DNA of 56,554 nucleotides, taken from NCBI GenBank assembly GCA_011772495.1, contig WVZL01000016.1, positions 171,945 through 228,498 on the forward strand. The letters run 5' to 3'. The position numbers and the translations under genes are program-made. The stretch's first letter is position 1, and each line of letters starts with the position of its first letter. Positions 1 through 8,612 of this stretch are shown here, in pieces. This stretch comes from Candidatus Aminicenantota bacterium (GTDB lineage: Bacteria > Acidobacteriota > Aminicenantia > Aminicenantales > Aminicenantaceae). The notes under the pieces were generated by a model. That model was not told the origin of the DNA. It did not search any database and saw only the letters and a program-made list of their open reading frames with translations.

Positions 1-780
1 GGAGAAGAGGGAGGAGCGGCCTTGATGATCAAAGAGGGAGTTCTAGAAGACCCCCCAGTGAAGGCTATTTTTGGACTCCACGTCTGGCCTGAAAACGTGG
101 GGCAGGTCCTCTTTTCCCCTGGTCCCATCATGGCCAGCTCTGATTGGTTTCAAATCATTATCAAGGGAAAAAGTTCTCATGGAGCCCGGCCTCATGAGGG
201 AATAGACTCGATCGCTATAGCCGCCCAAATCATTGTCAATCTTCAATCCATCATCAGCCGGACTATCGATCCACTCGACTCTGCTGTCTTAACCATAGGA
301 AAAATTGAGGGGGGGACAAGAGCCAACATCATTGCTCCAAACGTTAGGCTCGAAGGAACCTTGAGGACCTTAAATCCAGAAACTCGAAAAATGATCCCCG
401 AATTAATGGAGAAGGTGATTAAAGGAGCGACTCTTTCCTTTGGTGCTGATTATGTCCTTAATTTTCAAAAAGGAAATCCAGTCGTCTCTAACCACCCTGA
501 ACTGGCAAAAATTATGCTTCCCACTCTCACCAAAGCTCTCGGAAAAGAGAAGGTCAAGGAATTAAAGCCTCAGATGGTAGCCGAAGACTTCGCCTATTAT
601 TGCCAGAAAATTCCAGGATTCTTCTTCTTCCTAGGTGTAAAAAATCAAGCTGAGAAGACCATGCCTCCGCTACATAATCCATATTTCAATCCTGATGAAA
701 GAAGCATTCCCCTGGCGATAAAAGTCATGTGTCATCTTCTGCTTGACAGTCTGGAGCATCAGAGTCGCCTTGACAACTGA
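1..780 (+). CDS. M20-family amidohydrolase, 5' truncated by the window
   Basis: The reading frame is open from base 1, so the gene begins upstream of the window; the TTG or ATG codons near base 22 are internal. The first residues carry the Glu-Glu-Gly-Gly motif that holds the catalytic glutamate of M20 metallopeptidases, followed by LHVWPE. The middle contains the dimerisation (lid) domain, with the HGARPHEG motif. The C-terminal part has AEDFAYY and HNPYFNPDE, which supply metal-site and substrate-binding residues. This pattern fits N-acyl-amino-acid amidohydrolases and hippurate hydrolases, which release free amino acids from N-acyl conjugates in the cytoplasm. The exact substrate cannot be read from the sequence. 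Roughly the first third of the protein, with the first metal-binding motifs, is missing. The gene ends 28 bases before comEC. Confidence 0.9.
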   Translation, partial: GEEGGAALMIKEGVLEDPPVKAIFGLHVWPENVGQVLFSPGPIMASSDWFQIIIKGKSSHGARPHEGIDSIAIAAQIIVNLQSIISRTIDPLDSAVLTIGKIEGGTRANIIAPNVRLEGTLRTLNPETRKMIPELMEKVIKGATLSFGADYVLNFQKGNPVVSNHPELAKIMLPTLTKALGKEKVKELKPQMVAEDFAYYCQKIPGFFFFLGVKNQAEKTMPPLHNPYFNPDERSIPLAIKVMCHLLLDSLEHQSRLDN

Positions 781-808
781 GCCTTCATAGTCTATCTTTC
801 TTTGCCTC

Positions 809-3190
809 ATGCCTTTTCCTTTTCTCTTCCTCGTAGTGTCTTTAGCCGTGGGAATCTTGCTCTCTTTCCTCTTCTCCTTTTCCCTTCAGCTTTCCCTTTT
901 ATTCTTGATAGTTGCTCTAGTATCTGCCTGGTTCTTTTTTCTCGGAAGAAAGAGCAAACTTTCTTTCCTTCTCATCCTCGTTTCTGCTCTCTTCCTGGGT
1001 TCAGCTCTCCATACCCTCCATCAAAATAATTACGAAAAGAACTCCCTTCGCAGCCTGGATTACTCAGAGTATGCGGATTTCTATGGCCGGCTGTATAAAT
1101 CTGTTTCTCGGGGACAGCACAGAGACTTCCTCTATTTAAAGGTCAACAAAGTGGTCTATCAAAACCAAGAAAAAAGGATAAGAGGAAATTTGAGGGTGAC
1201 TATCCCCCGTTCCTCTGAATTTCCCAGACCTTTAGAGCTTTTTAACCAGGACAAGGTTAAGGTATCCGCCCGGCTCCTTTCTGATAAAGGCTACCAGAAT
1301 TTCAAAGGCTTTTCCTTGAAAAACTACCTGCAAAGACAAAAAATCCACCGCCGGGCCTTCTCCAAAAGTCCTCTTCTGGTGAGGAAAATCGAAGGAAAAT
1401 CTTATTCTCCTCTTCGGTTGATATCCATTCTACGGCGAAAGCTTCAAGAAAAAATTGAACATTATTTTTCCATCCCGGTCTCGGGCCTCATCTCCTCCCA
1501 AGGAACCGTCCTGGAAGCCCTCCTCCTTGGGGAAAGGGGAAGAATGGATTCTTCTGTAAAGACATCGCTCCAGGAATCAGGCCTTTTTCACCTTTTTGCC
1601 ATCTCTGGAGCTCATATTGCCATCATCTCCTTCCTATTATTCTCAATCTTGAAACTGCTGAGATTCCCCAACCGCCCTTCCTATATCTTGCTGATGACTT
1701 TCCTTCTCTTCTATGCGATCCTGGTTGAGGGAAGGCCTTCTGTACTGAGAGCCACGATCATGAGCCTGGCCTTCCTCCTGGGAAAGCTATTCTGGAAAGA
1801 CGTCAACCTTCTGAATACAATCTCTATCAGTGCCTTTTTCCTTCTTCTCCTTAGCCCGTTCAGTCTCTTTGATTTGGGATTTCAACTTACCTTTGCTGCT
1901 ACTTTATCCATCATTCTTTTCTTTCCCCGGGTCATGAAATTCCTGCCCAAGCTTCCGCTGAGAATCAGCGAAATCTTGGCTATTTCGTTCACCGCTCAAC
2001 TCGGAGTTATCCCCTTGATAGCCTCTTCTTTCAACAGAGTCACTTTTTCCTCTCTGGTCCTCAATCTGGTGGCCCTGCCCTTGATAGGGATCATAATGGC
2101 CTGTGGTTTTGTCTTTCTTCCCCTTTCTTTCATTTTTCCTCACTTGGCTCAACACCTTTCCCGGGGGATAGACTTTTTGATCGCTCTTTTTCTCGGATTA
2201 ACTCATTTTCTGGATCGTCTCTCCTTTATTTCCTACCGAATACCAACTCCCCATCTCATCATCATCATCGGTTATTTTGCCTTCTTGTCTTTCCTTCTCT
2301 TGCCAAATAAAATCAGAAAACAAAGCCACATTTTCCTAGGCTGCTTCTTGATTTTCTTTGTTCTTCTGATTACCCATCCTTTCCCTTCTTTATCCAAGAC
2401 CTTGAAACTTACTTTCATAGATGTGGGCCAGGGCGATTCCGTCTTGGTCGAGTTTCCCGGCTCAAAAAAGATGCTCGTAGACGGAGGCGGGCTTCCCGGA
2501 AACCGCTTTGACATTGGAGAGCGAGTCGTGTCTCCTTTCCTCTGGCGCAAAGGGATAAAAAAAATACATTACCTGGTTCTAACCCATGCTCATCCCGACC
2601 ACTTGAATGGCCTGAGAGCGGTAGCTCGTAATTTCCGCCTTGGCGAAGCTTGGGAGGCTTTCAGCCCCTTAGAAGACCGATCGTACACGGATTACAAGGA
2701 GTCTCTCCCATCAAGAGTCCGTCAGAAAAGACTATTCCGCGGCCAGCTTAATCGAATCGGAAAAGTAGAGATTGAAGTTCTCCATCCGGAGAGAGGAGAG
2801 CTGTTTGTCGAGAATGTCGGTAACGAGCAGTCTCTTGTTCTCAGGATAATCTATGGTCAAACATCCTTTCTCTTGGCGGCTGATATCGGCAGAAGTTCGG
2901 AGGGAGAGATCCTGGGAAATTTCAAAGATTTGGAAAGCCTACTCCTGAAATCTCCCCACCACGGAAGCAACTCTTCGAGTTCCCGGGAGTTCCTCGAGAA
3001 AGTGTCTCCTCAAATCATAGTTATTTCAGTCGGCGCAGACAACTGGTATAGACACCCTGATCAAGAAGTTATAATCCGCTACGAAAAGATGGGAGCCAAG
3101 ATCTTCAGAACAGACGTTCACGGGGCTGTAGAAGTTTCTTCCAACGGCCAAAAACTGTTCGTCCGGACTGCAGTGAACAAAACAGACTAA
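809..3190 (+). CDS. comEC: ComEC/Rec2-family DNA uptake channel
   Basis: At 793 residues this has the usual full ComEC length and domain order. It begins with hydrophobic N-terminal helices and a soluble OB-like (DUF4131) region. The multi-spanning Competence domain follows at about residues 220-500, with the LFAISGAHIAI and RPSVLRA motifs. A C-terminal metallo-beta-lactamase domain starts near residue 535, with VGQGDSVLVEF, THAHPDHLNG at about 591-600, SPHHGSN and YRHPD. ComEC carries single-stranded DNA across the inner membrane during natural transformation. The beta-lactamase domain has been proposed to degrade the non-transported strand. The type IV pilus genes further along the window could supply the DNA-capture machinery. 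No comEA is visible nearby. The start has no strong ribosome-binding site, so it could be placed slightly differently. Confidence 0.93.
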   Translation: MPFPFLFLVVSLAVGILLSFLFSFSLQLSLLFLIVALVSAWFFFLGRKSKLSFLLILVSALFLGSALHTLHQNNYEKNSLRSLDYSEYADFYGRLYKSVSRGQHRDFLYLKVNKVVYQNQEKRIRGNLRVTIPRSSEFPRPLELFNQDKVKVSARLLSDKGYQNFKGFSLKNYLQRQKIHRRAFSKSPLLVRKIEGKSYSPLRLISILRRKLQEKIEHYFSIPVSGLISSQGTVLEALLLGERGRMDSSVKTSLQESGLFHLFAISGAHIAIISFLLFSILKLLRFPNRPSYILLMTFLLFYAILVEGRPSVLRATIMSLAFLLGKLFWKDVNLLNTISISAFFLLLLSPFSLFDLGFQLTFAATLSIILFFPRVMKFLPKLPLRISEILAISFTAQLGVIPLIASSFNRVTFSSLVLNLVALPLIGIIMACGFVFLPLSFIFPHLAQHLSRGIDFLIALFLGLTHFLDRLSFISYRIPTPHLIIIIGYFAFLSFLLLPNKIRKQSHIFLGCFLIFFVLLITHPFPSLSKTLKLTFIDVGQGDSVLVEFPGSKKMLVDGGGLPGNRFDIGERVVSPFLWRKGIKKIHYLVLTHAHPDHLNGLRAVARNFRLGEAWEAFSPLEDRSYTDYKESLPSRVRQKRLFRGQLNRIGKVEIEVLHPERGELFVENVGNEQSLVLRIIYGQTSFLLAADIGRSSEGEILGNFKDLESLLLKSPHHGSNSSSSREFLEKVSPQIIVISVGADNWYRHPDQEVIIRYEKMGAKIFRTDVHGAVEVSSNGQKLFVRTAVNKTD

Positions 3191-3263
3191 GGTCCCAGGA
3201 TTTCTTTTTTAAATTTGCCTGATGCCCACTTCAACGGTGGAATCATTTCTAAATAAAAAAAAT

Positions 3264-3341
3264 GGGGACGGTTCTATTTTTTTAAACAGAAAGCCTGGCA
3301 CCACAAGATATAGGTAATAATAACAAAATAGAACCGTCCCC
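3264..3341. repeat. 78-bp palindromic repeat, copy 1 (inverted orientation)
   Basis: The ends are GGGGACGGTTCTATTTT and AAATAGAACCGTCCCC, perfect inverted arms that would form a long hairpin. The core reads AAGCCTGGCACC and then ATATAGG. Its reverse complement closely matches the copies at 26621-26698 and 34249-34326, so this copy lies in the opposite orientation. No transposase is encoded inside. It directly precedes the decayed reading frame at 3348-3800. It looks like a REP- or MITE-type non-autonomous element. Confidence 0.85.
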
Positions 3342-3347
3342 TATCTA

Positions 3348-3800
3348 AAAGGGAAAAAGCAGGTTATTGTTGCTAACGCTAAAATAACCAAGTCGATAAA
3401 AAGGACGGCCACTTCCGCAAGCGGGACTGAAACTCAAACAAGTGCACCCAATCCGAGAACAGGTGCTAGTAGAAGGTCATCAACCACAGAAGACCAAGGT
3501 GAGAGATCTTTCCTGAATGACGAGAAAGCTTTTCGCCAGCGCAGAGCTGCCCTGGAGGAGAAATGGAACAAAGCTCGCGAATTCCCCGGTCTGCCTGCAA
3601 CAAAGATGAACGATCTATGGCAAGAATTTTATAATCTAGGGAATGACATGACTTGCCGAGGAAAAATCTAAGCAGACATCAGCGAAACTTATCTCAAGCT
3701 ACAGAGATAGCGAGCGGAAGAGGCTAGGGCCAAACAAGAATATGATGCTTTCCTTGAGGAGGCCAGAAGTCAAGGAACCCCTCCAGGCTGGCTAAGGTAA
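3348..3800 (+). pseudogene. Decayed gene for a charged, helical protein
   Basis: One reading frame gives protein-like sequence for about 150 codons but is broken by in-frame stops at 3669-3671 (TAA) and 3708-3710 (TAG) before ending at 3798-3800. The translation before and after the stops is of the same character: rich in Glu, Arg, Lys and Ala, with segments such as FRQRRAALEEKWNKAREFP and, after the stops, EEARAKQEYDAFLEEARSQG. It ends in PPGWLR. There is no usable start codon. The 5' edge abuts the palindromic repeat, so insertion or rearrangement there may have removed the start. I do not recognise the family. The rest of the gap (3191-3263 and 3801-3967) shows nothing I can identify. Confidence 0.6.
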
Positions 3801-3967
3801 TTTACAGCTCGAGAAAAGACAGAAAGGAGGGAAAAGAGAAGAAAAGATATCAATTCCATCCGAAGCCTTCTCCTACCTAAATTCTCGCCTATTTGAATCT
3901 AAAAAACTGACCGCGTAGACTTTTTCTCCTCGTTGCTTCCTCTCTTAAAATCCAGCAACTGTAAATT

Positions 3968-4834
3968 TCATCTAAAATATATGAAAGAAACCTGGAGGCC
4001 CAGAACTCTTTCATCTTTGGAACCTGGATAAACCTTTTTGGGCGTGAATACCTTATTCGTTCCTATGACAAGATAGAACTCATCTTCATCCCCCACCATT
4101 TCCTTCTTTATTTGGTAGGATTTTTCGAAAGAGCTCTCCTCTGGAATAAATTCATCTAGGATGAGATCATTGATCTTAAATATGACCTTCTGGTCATCCA
4201 GGGCTTCTAAATTGATTCCGCCTTTTATGACAAGAAGTGCGTCTCGATGAGGATTATCAATGATGCACCTTGCTTCCTTGGCTGTCCATCGCCATCGCTT
4301 AAGAAAAGACTCCGGGTTGATCTCTTCATCATACCAGCCATCCTCGTATATGATTTCGGGTGTATCAAGTGGAGGAAGAGATATTTTCAGCTTTTTGATA
4401 AATATATCGCGTTTTGATTTCCCGGTTCTGTCATAAGGAGAATAAAAGCCGATAACTAGCTTCAAATCTTCTTTTCCTTTAAACTGAGGATCGAACTCAT
4501 CTATAAAAGAAGGGATATAGATTCTGCGCGTGTAGGAGTATTTCGCTCCCGGTTCCCAGTTAGAAGTTGAGACCTCTGGCAAGTGGTCATCCTGGAAAAG
4601 CATGTTCTCTTGGTGCCAAAAATGAGTAAATATATTCAGATTTCGACTTATTCCCGCAAATTCACTGTCCGTTTTCCAGCTGTAACGCATCTCAGTAATC
4701 AGGTTATCAGTAAGAGTTTCTTCGGAGAAACTCACCTCGAGGCTAATCCCTTCGACTTGAGCTTTCTTCTGACAATTTATTAATGCCAGGGAAACCGCTG
4801 CCACAAAAAGAACTAGCATAATTTTTCGCATCAT
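3968..4834 (-). CDS. Putative outer-membrane or periplasmic lipoprotein, unknown function
   Basis: The N-terminus is a short basic stretch (MMRK), a hydrophobic core and the lipobox LINC, so Cys21 is the likely lipidation site and the protein is exported. The mature part (about 268 residues) is rich in aromatic and acidic residues and looks mainly beta-strand, with segments such as YEDGWYDEE and WRWTAKEARC. It may consist of two beta-sandwich domains, the second starting near residue 165. I recognise no enzyme motif. A strong AGGAGG ribosome-binding site at 4841-4846 supports the start. The gene stands alone between two repeat-containing gaps and points away from lpxK. A ligand- or carbohydrate-binding role is conceivable but nothing proves it. 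Confidence 0.75.
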   Translation of the reverse strand: MMRKIMLVLFVAAVSLALINCQKKAQVEGISLEVSFSEETLTDNLITEMRYSWKTDSEFAGISRNLNIFTHFWHQENMLFQDDHLPEVSTSNWEPGAKYSYTRRIYIPSFIDEFDPQFKGKEDLKLVIGFYSPYDRTGKSKRDIFIKKLKISLPPLDTPEIIYEDGWYDEEINPESFLKRWRWTAKEARCIIDNPHRDALLVIKGGINLEALDDQKVIFKINDLILDEFIPEESSFEKSYQIKKEMVGDEDEFYLVIGTNKVFTPKKVYPGSKDERVLGLQVSFIYFR

Positions 4835-4866
4835 TTCCGTCCTCCTTAATCCAAAAATAATCGTCT

Positions 4867-4895
4867 ATTATAAAGAATCAAAAGCAATAAGTAAA
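4867..4895 (-). promoter_or_regulatory. Candidate sigma-70 promoter of the lipoprotein gene
   Basis: On the minus strand a perfect TATAAT (complement of 4867-4872) is preceded by a 17-base spacer and TTTACT (complement of 4890-4895), which matches four of six bases of the -35 consensus. The predicted start lies about 25 bases upstream of the AGGAGG site. This rests on sequence pattern only. Confidence 0.5.
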
Positions 4896-4993
4896 TGCCA
4901 TCCAGGAGTCAAGCAGGCAATTCCAAATCAATGATAAGAAACGCTCTTTAGGAATAGCCTCGCTCCGTTCGGAATCGGAAGGGGAAATCGGAA

Positions 4994-5168
4994 GGGGACG
5001 GTTCTATTTGTTTATTCCTAACTATATCTCATGGCGCCAGGCTTTCCATTTTTACGCGGGATCAGGCCTTGTTATCATGAACAGACCTTGACTTCTTTTC
5101 TTCCCCTTGGGCATCAATTCATAATAGAGCCTTACACCGTTGTTTTAGAAAAAAATAGAACCGTAGCC
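4994..5168. repeat. Diverged and expanded copy of the palindromic repeat
   Basis: The left arm GGGGACGGTTCTATTTG and the core words TATATCTCATG and GCCAGGCTTTCCATTTT match the 78-bp family. About 90 unrelated bases then intervene before a degraded right arm, AAATAGAACCGTAGCC, at about 5153-5168. The left edge lies inside a perfect 13-bp tandem duplication (4973-4985 and 4986-4998). The rest of the 4835-5235 gap holds the lipoprotein promoter and the leader of lpxK. Confidence 0.7.
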
Positions 5169-5235
5169 TAGATACGTCGCGCCCAACGAAATTGAGGTTG
5201 AAACAGGGATATGAATAGTGTATAGTCCGCAATGA

Positions 5236-6231
5236 ATGGAAATTCTCTTTTCTTTCCTTTCCCTTCCTTACCAGCTTGGGTCTCAAGTCAAGAATCTCTG
5301 CTACCGATGGAATTTTTTTAAACCCAAAAAAGCTCCACTCCCCATCATCAGTGTGGGGAATATTACCTTTGGAGGCTCAGAGAAAACTCCCTTGGTCATG
5401 AATCTGATCTCATTCCTGGAAAAACAAGGGTATAAGCCTGCTTTAGTATCTCGAGGCTATAGGGGAAAGTGGGAAAGGAAGGGAGGAATTCTCTCTGACG
5501 GCCAAAGAATCTTTGGGACCTGGGAGGAATCAGGCGATGAGCCTTATATGGTGGCTCAGAATTATCCTGGAGCAGGCATTTTCGTCGGAAAACAACGTCT
5601 GCTTTCCTGTGTCAAAGCCGAGGATTTAGGATTCGAGGTCGCTCTCCTGGATGATGGCTTCCAGCACCAACGCCTTCATCGAGACCTGGATATCGTTCTC
5701 TATGAGCCGGCAGAACACACTTTACGGCGAGAACCGGCTTCAGCTCTCAAGAGAGCTCACCTCATTCTAGTGAAAAGAAACCTGAAACCCGAGTTAAAGA
5801 ATCGGATAAGAAAGTCTTTCCCCAGAGGAGATGTCTTTGAATATTCAGTGATCCAGCAAGGTTTTTGGAAGCTGAATTCAGAAGAAAGGCTCGGTGCCGA
5901 GGCCTTTAGGGGCCAAAAGGCTTTGGCTTTCTGCGGCCTTGCTCGTCCCGAAAGATTCTCCACTCTTGTGAAAGAGATAGGCATAGAGATCATTGATTAT
6001 TTAAAATTCCCCGACCACTATTCATATCCTCCATCTGCTTTAAGGAAAATTGCCCATCGATTTTCGAAAATCAAACCAGCACTGGCCATCACCACCGAAA
6101 AGGATGCCATTAAGATTGCGCCTGAAGACCACATCCTGAAGCCTTTCCCGGTGTATTATTTGAAGATCGACCTTGATCTGGAAGAAAATTTCTACCAGAG
6201 GATCACATGTTGCCTGCAAAGCTTGGCTTGA
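5236..6231 (+). CDS. lpxK: Tetraacyldisaccharide 4'-kinase (lipid A)
   Basis: LpxK phosphorylates the 4' position of the lipid A disaccharide at the cytoplasmic face of the inner membrane. The 331-residue length is typical. A hydrophobic, membrane-associated N-terminus precedes the P-loop region GNITFGGSEKTP (residues 41-52), and the LpxK signature DDGFQHQRLHRDLDI follows near residue 138. SRGYRG is also present. The P-loop is odd: the family has Gly-Lys-Thr where this protein has Glu-Lys-Thr (Glu49, codon GAG), a single-base change from glycine. The rest of the family fingerprint is intact. It is first in a run with the acyltransferase gene 10 bases downstream. An overlapping ATG four bases upstream (5232) is in another frame. 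Confidence 0.93.
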   Translation: MEILFSFLSLPYQLGSQVKNLCYRWNFFKPKKAPLPIISVGNITFGGSEKTPLVMNLISFLEKQGYKPALVSRGYRGKWERKGGILSDGQRIFGTWEESGDEPYMVAQNYPGAGIFVGKQRLLSCVKAEDLGFEVALLDDGFQHQRLHRDLDIVLYEPAEHTLRREPASALKRAHLILVKRNLKPELKNRIRKSFPRGDVFEYSVIQQGFWKLNSEERLGAEAFRGQKALAFCGLARPERFSTLVKEIGIEIIDYLKFPDHYSYPPSALRKIAHRFSKIKPALAITTEKDAIKIAPEDHILKPFPVYYLKIDLDLEENFYQRITCCLQSLA

Positions 6232-6240
6232 GCGTGGAGC

Positions 6241-7140
6241 ATGAGTGCCTTTAGACACTATGCAGAATTCCTGTTTTTTCGAGGGACAAGGCTCTTCTTT
6301 CTTCTTCTGCCGCGCAAGCTCTCTTTAGGTGTCGGCCGAATCCTCGGATTCGCTTTTTATTCTCTCAGTAGAAGACACCGCCGGATAGCCCTGTCCAACT
6401 TGAAAACAGCCTTTGGTACTGAACTCTCTCCTTCCTCCCGGAGAGGTATTGCCCGAAAGTCTTTTATTCATTTTGGAAAACTCCTCGCTGATCTGGTCAA
6501 GTTCAGTCATTTCAACGATGTACAGAGAGACAAACTCATCCAAGTGGACGGCCTAAAAAATTTAAACCAGGCCCTCCAAGAAGGAAAAGGAGCTCTAATC
6601 TTCTCCGGACATTACGGTAGCTGGGAGATCGCGCCTCATTTTCTCTCTAGAAGAGCAAGATTCCATGTGATTGCTAGGGCCTTGGATAACGACCGGCTGG
6701 AAAAAGAATTATTGAAGATGAGAGCTAGCCTGGGAGCAAAAGTCATCTATAAACAGCAGGCTGCCAAACGCATCCTTCAATCTCTCCGCGCCAGAGAAAT
6801 GGTGGCGATTCTCATCGACCAGAATGTTCTTCGCAGTCAGGCCGTTTTTGTGGATTTTTTCGAAAAAGCCGCTGCCACAACTCCCAGTTTGGCTGCCTTT
6901 TTCTTGAGAACCCAGTCTCCTCTCCTACCAGTCTTCTGCTATCCTGCTGACCGTAATACCTATAAAATCAAGATCCTGAAACCCCTGAAGGTCAGCTTGA
7001 CCGGCAACTACGACCAGGATGTGTTGAAAATTACCCAAATTTGCACTAAGATTATAGAAGCTCAGATTAGGAATAACCCCAATTGCTGGCTTTGGTTCCA
7101 TCAAAGATGGAAAACAAGACCGGAGAAGGAAACCAATTGA
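6241..7140 (+). CDS. LpxL/HtrB-type lipid A acyltransferase
   Basis: The protein belongs to the LpxL/LpxM late-acyltransferase family, which adds secondary acyl chains to Kdo-lipid A at the inner membrane. Its 299 residues match the family length. It has an N-terminal hydrophobic anchor (FFLLLPRKLSLGVGRILGF). The catalytic H-X4-E motif is present as GHYGSWE near residue 122. The conserved IDQN segment comes later, and WLWFHQRWK lies close to the end as in LpxL. It follows lpxK by nine bases, which supports a shared transcript and a role in lipid A. The choice between LpxL and LpxM specificity cannot be made from the sequence. Confidence 0.9.
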   Translation: MSAFRHYAEFLFFRGTRLFFLLLPRKLSLGVGRILGFAFYSLSRRHRRIALSNLKTAFGTELSPSSRRGIARKSFIHFGKLLADLVKFSHFNDVQRDKLIQVDGLKNLNQALQEGKGALIFSGHYGSWEIAPHFLSRRARFHVIARALDNDRLEKELLKMRASLGAKVIYKQQAAKRILQSLRAREMVAILIDQNVLRSQAVFVDFFEKAAATTPSLAAFFLRTQSPLLPVFCYPADRNTYKIKILKPLKVSLTGNYDQDVLKITQICTKIIEAQIRNNPNCWLWFHQRWKTRPEKETN

Positions 7141-7150
7141 GGAGAAAGAA

Positions 7151-7867
7151 ATGAGAATGATTTACACCATCACAGCCGTGTTGGGCGTTCTCTTTCTATT
7201 CCTGGGGGATCTTTCCGCAAGCGACGGGGAAACAGTTGAGGATGTATTCAAAGTTCTGAAATGGTATGGTCATGCCTCTTTCGGCCTAGAAACAGAGAAG
7301 ATTATATACATTGACCCTTGGAATATTCCCAAAACAGCCCCCAAGGCAGACCTGATTCTGGTCACGCACTCTCATTTTGACCATCTTTCTTTCAAGGACA
7401 TAGAACGTTTGCAAAAAGAAGAAACAAAGATTGTTTGCCCCGAAGTCTGCGTCTCTCTACTTTCCGGACAGGTCAAAGGAATTCGATCTGGGCAGGAAAT
7501 TGAAATCGATGGAGTCAAGGTCAAAGCTTTTCCTGCTTACAATCCGAGTAAAAGCTTTCATCCTAAGAGGAACGAGTGGGTGGGTTACATTATCACAGTC
7601 AAAGAGGTTAAGCTTTACCATGCAGGAGACACAGATCTCATTCCCGAAATGAAAAAATTGAAAGGAATAAACATTACCCTGCTGCCTGTAGGAGGCAAAT
7701 ACACCATGAGTGCTGAAGAAGCGGCTCAGGCAGCTAGCATCATTAAAGCGGACATTTCCATTCCCATGCATTATGGGGGAGATGTTATCGGGAGCATGAA
7801 GGATGCTCTGAAGTTCAAGGAGCTCTGCCAAGGAGAGGTCAGAATACTCAAAAAAAATGAGAACTAA
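7151..7867 (+). CDS. Exported metallo-beta-lactamase-fold hydrolase (UPF0173-like)
   Basis: A basic start followed by the hydrophobic segment YTITAVLGVLFLFLG and a small-residue stretch (LSASDG) gives a typical signal peptide of about 23 residues, so the enzyme is probably periplasmic. The mature part has the metal motif THSHFDHL at about residues 71-78, a later YHAGDTD and a C-terminal PMHYGG. These match the short YtkL/UPF0173 group of the metallo-beta-lactamase superfamily. Most members of that group lack a signal peptide, so export is the unusual feature. GGAGAAAG supplies a ribosome-binding site. The gene overlaps the start of rph by 11 bases. The substrate is unknown. Confidence 0.85.
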   Translation: MRMIYTITAVLGVLFLFLGDLSASDGETVEDVFKVLKWYGHASFGLETEKIIYIDPWNIPKTAPKADLILVTHSHFDHLSFKDIERLQKEETKIVCPEVCVSLLSGQVKGIRSGQEIEIDGVKVKAFPAYNPSKSFHPKRNEWVGYIITVKEVKLYHAGDTDLIPEMKKLKGINITLLPVGGKYTMSAEEAAQAASIIKADISIPMHYGGDVIGSMKDALKFKELCQGEVRILKKNEN

Positions 7868-8600
7868 CAAGCGCTCTTTCGACGAGTTAAGGCCAATAAA
7901 AATCAAGCCCGATTATCTCGATTTTGCTGACGGCTCAGCTTTCATAGAAATTGGCAAAACCAGAGTCGTGGCCGCAGCAACCCTAGAGGAAAAAGTCCCT
8001 CCTTTTCTTAAGAACTATGGCTCTGGGTGGATTACAGCGGAATACTCCATGCTTCCTCGTGCCACTGAGAAGAGAAATATTCGGGAAAGATTTCTGGGGC
8101 GTCTTTCCGGGCGGAGCTACGAAATCCAGCGCCTTATCGGTCGTTCCCTCAGAGCTGTCACCGATCTCAACGCCATGGGGGAAAGAACGATTATTGTCGA
8201 CTGCGATGTTCTTCAGGCTGATGGAGGAACTCGTACCGCCTCTATCACAGTGGGATGTGTGGCCTTGGCTCTTGCCTTTAAAAGAATGCTGGACGAAGAA
8301 GTCATCAGCCAGATGCCCCTCAAGCACCTTGTGAGCGGAGTCAGTGTCGGGTTCGTGGAAGGAGAGGCCCTGCTTGACCTTGATTATGAGGAAGATTTCA
8401 AGGCTGGAATAGACATGAATGTGGTGCAAGATGATAAGGGAGAGCTGGTTGAAATCCAGGCCTCAGCTGAAAAAAAGACTTTCTCTCGCAAAGAATTCAA
8501 CACTCTCTTGCGCTTAGCCAATAAAGGGATCCAAGACCTCATCAAGATTCAAAAGGACATTCTCAAAAAAAAGAGCCTGCTTTTCATGGCCTACGGATAA
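7857..8600 (+). CDS. rph: Ribonuclease PH
   Basis: RNase PH is a phosphate-dependent 3' to 5' exonuclease that trims tRNA 3' ends. The 247-residue length is typical. The protein shows the family block SGWITAEYSMLPRAT, then the RLSGRSYEIQRLIGRSLRA segment, then DCDVLQADGGTRTASITV, which carries phosphate-binding and catalytic-site residues. Its ATG overlaps the end of the preceding gene by 11 bases, suggesting translational coupling. The 8613 sugar-nucleotide enzyme follows 12 bases later, so this housekeeping gene sits inside an envelope operon. Confidence 0.95.
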   Translation: MRTNKRSFDELRPIKIKPDYLDFADGSAFIEIGKTRVVAAATLEEKVPPFLKNYGSGWITAEYSMLPRATEKRNIRERFLGRLSGRSYEIQRLIGRSLRAVTDLNAMGERTIIVDCDVLQADGGTRTASITVGCVALALAFKRMLDEEVISQMPLKHLVSGVSVGFVEGEALLDLDYEEDFKAGIDMNVVQDDKGELVEIQASAEKKTFSRKEFNTLLRLANKGIQDLIKIQKDILKKKSLLFMAYG

Positions 8601-8612
8601 GAAAGGAAAGTT

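Noticed and set aside
4973..4998. A CRISPR-like or VNTR array
   Set aside because: There are only two adjacent 13-bp units with no spacers; it is better explained as an edge duplication of the palindromic element.
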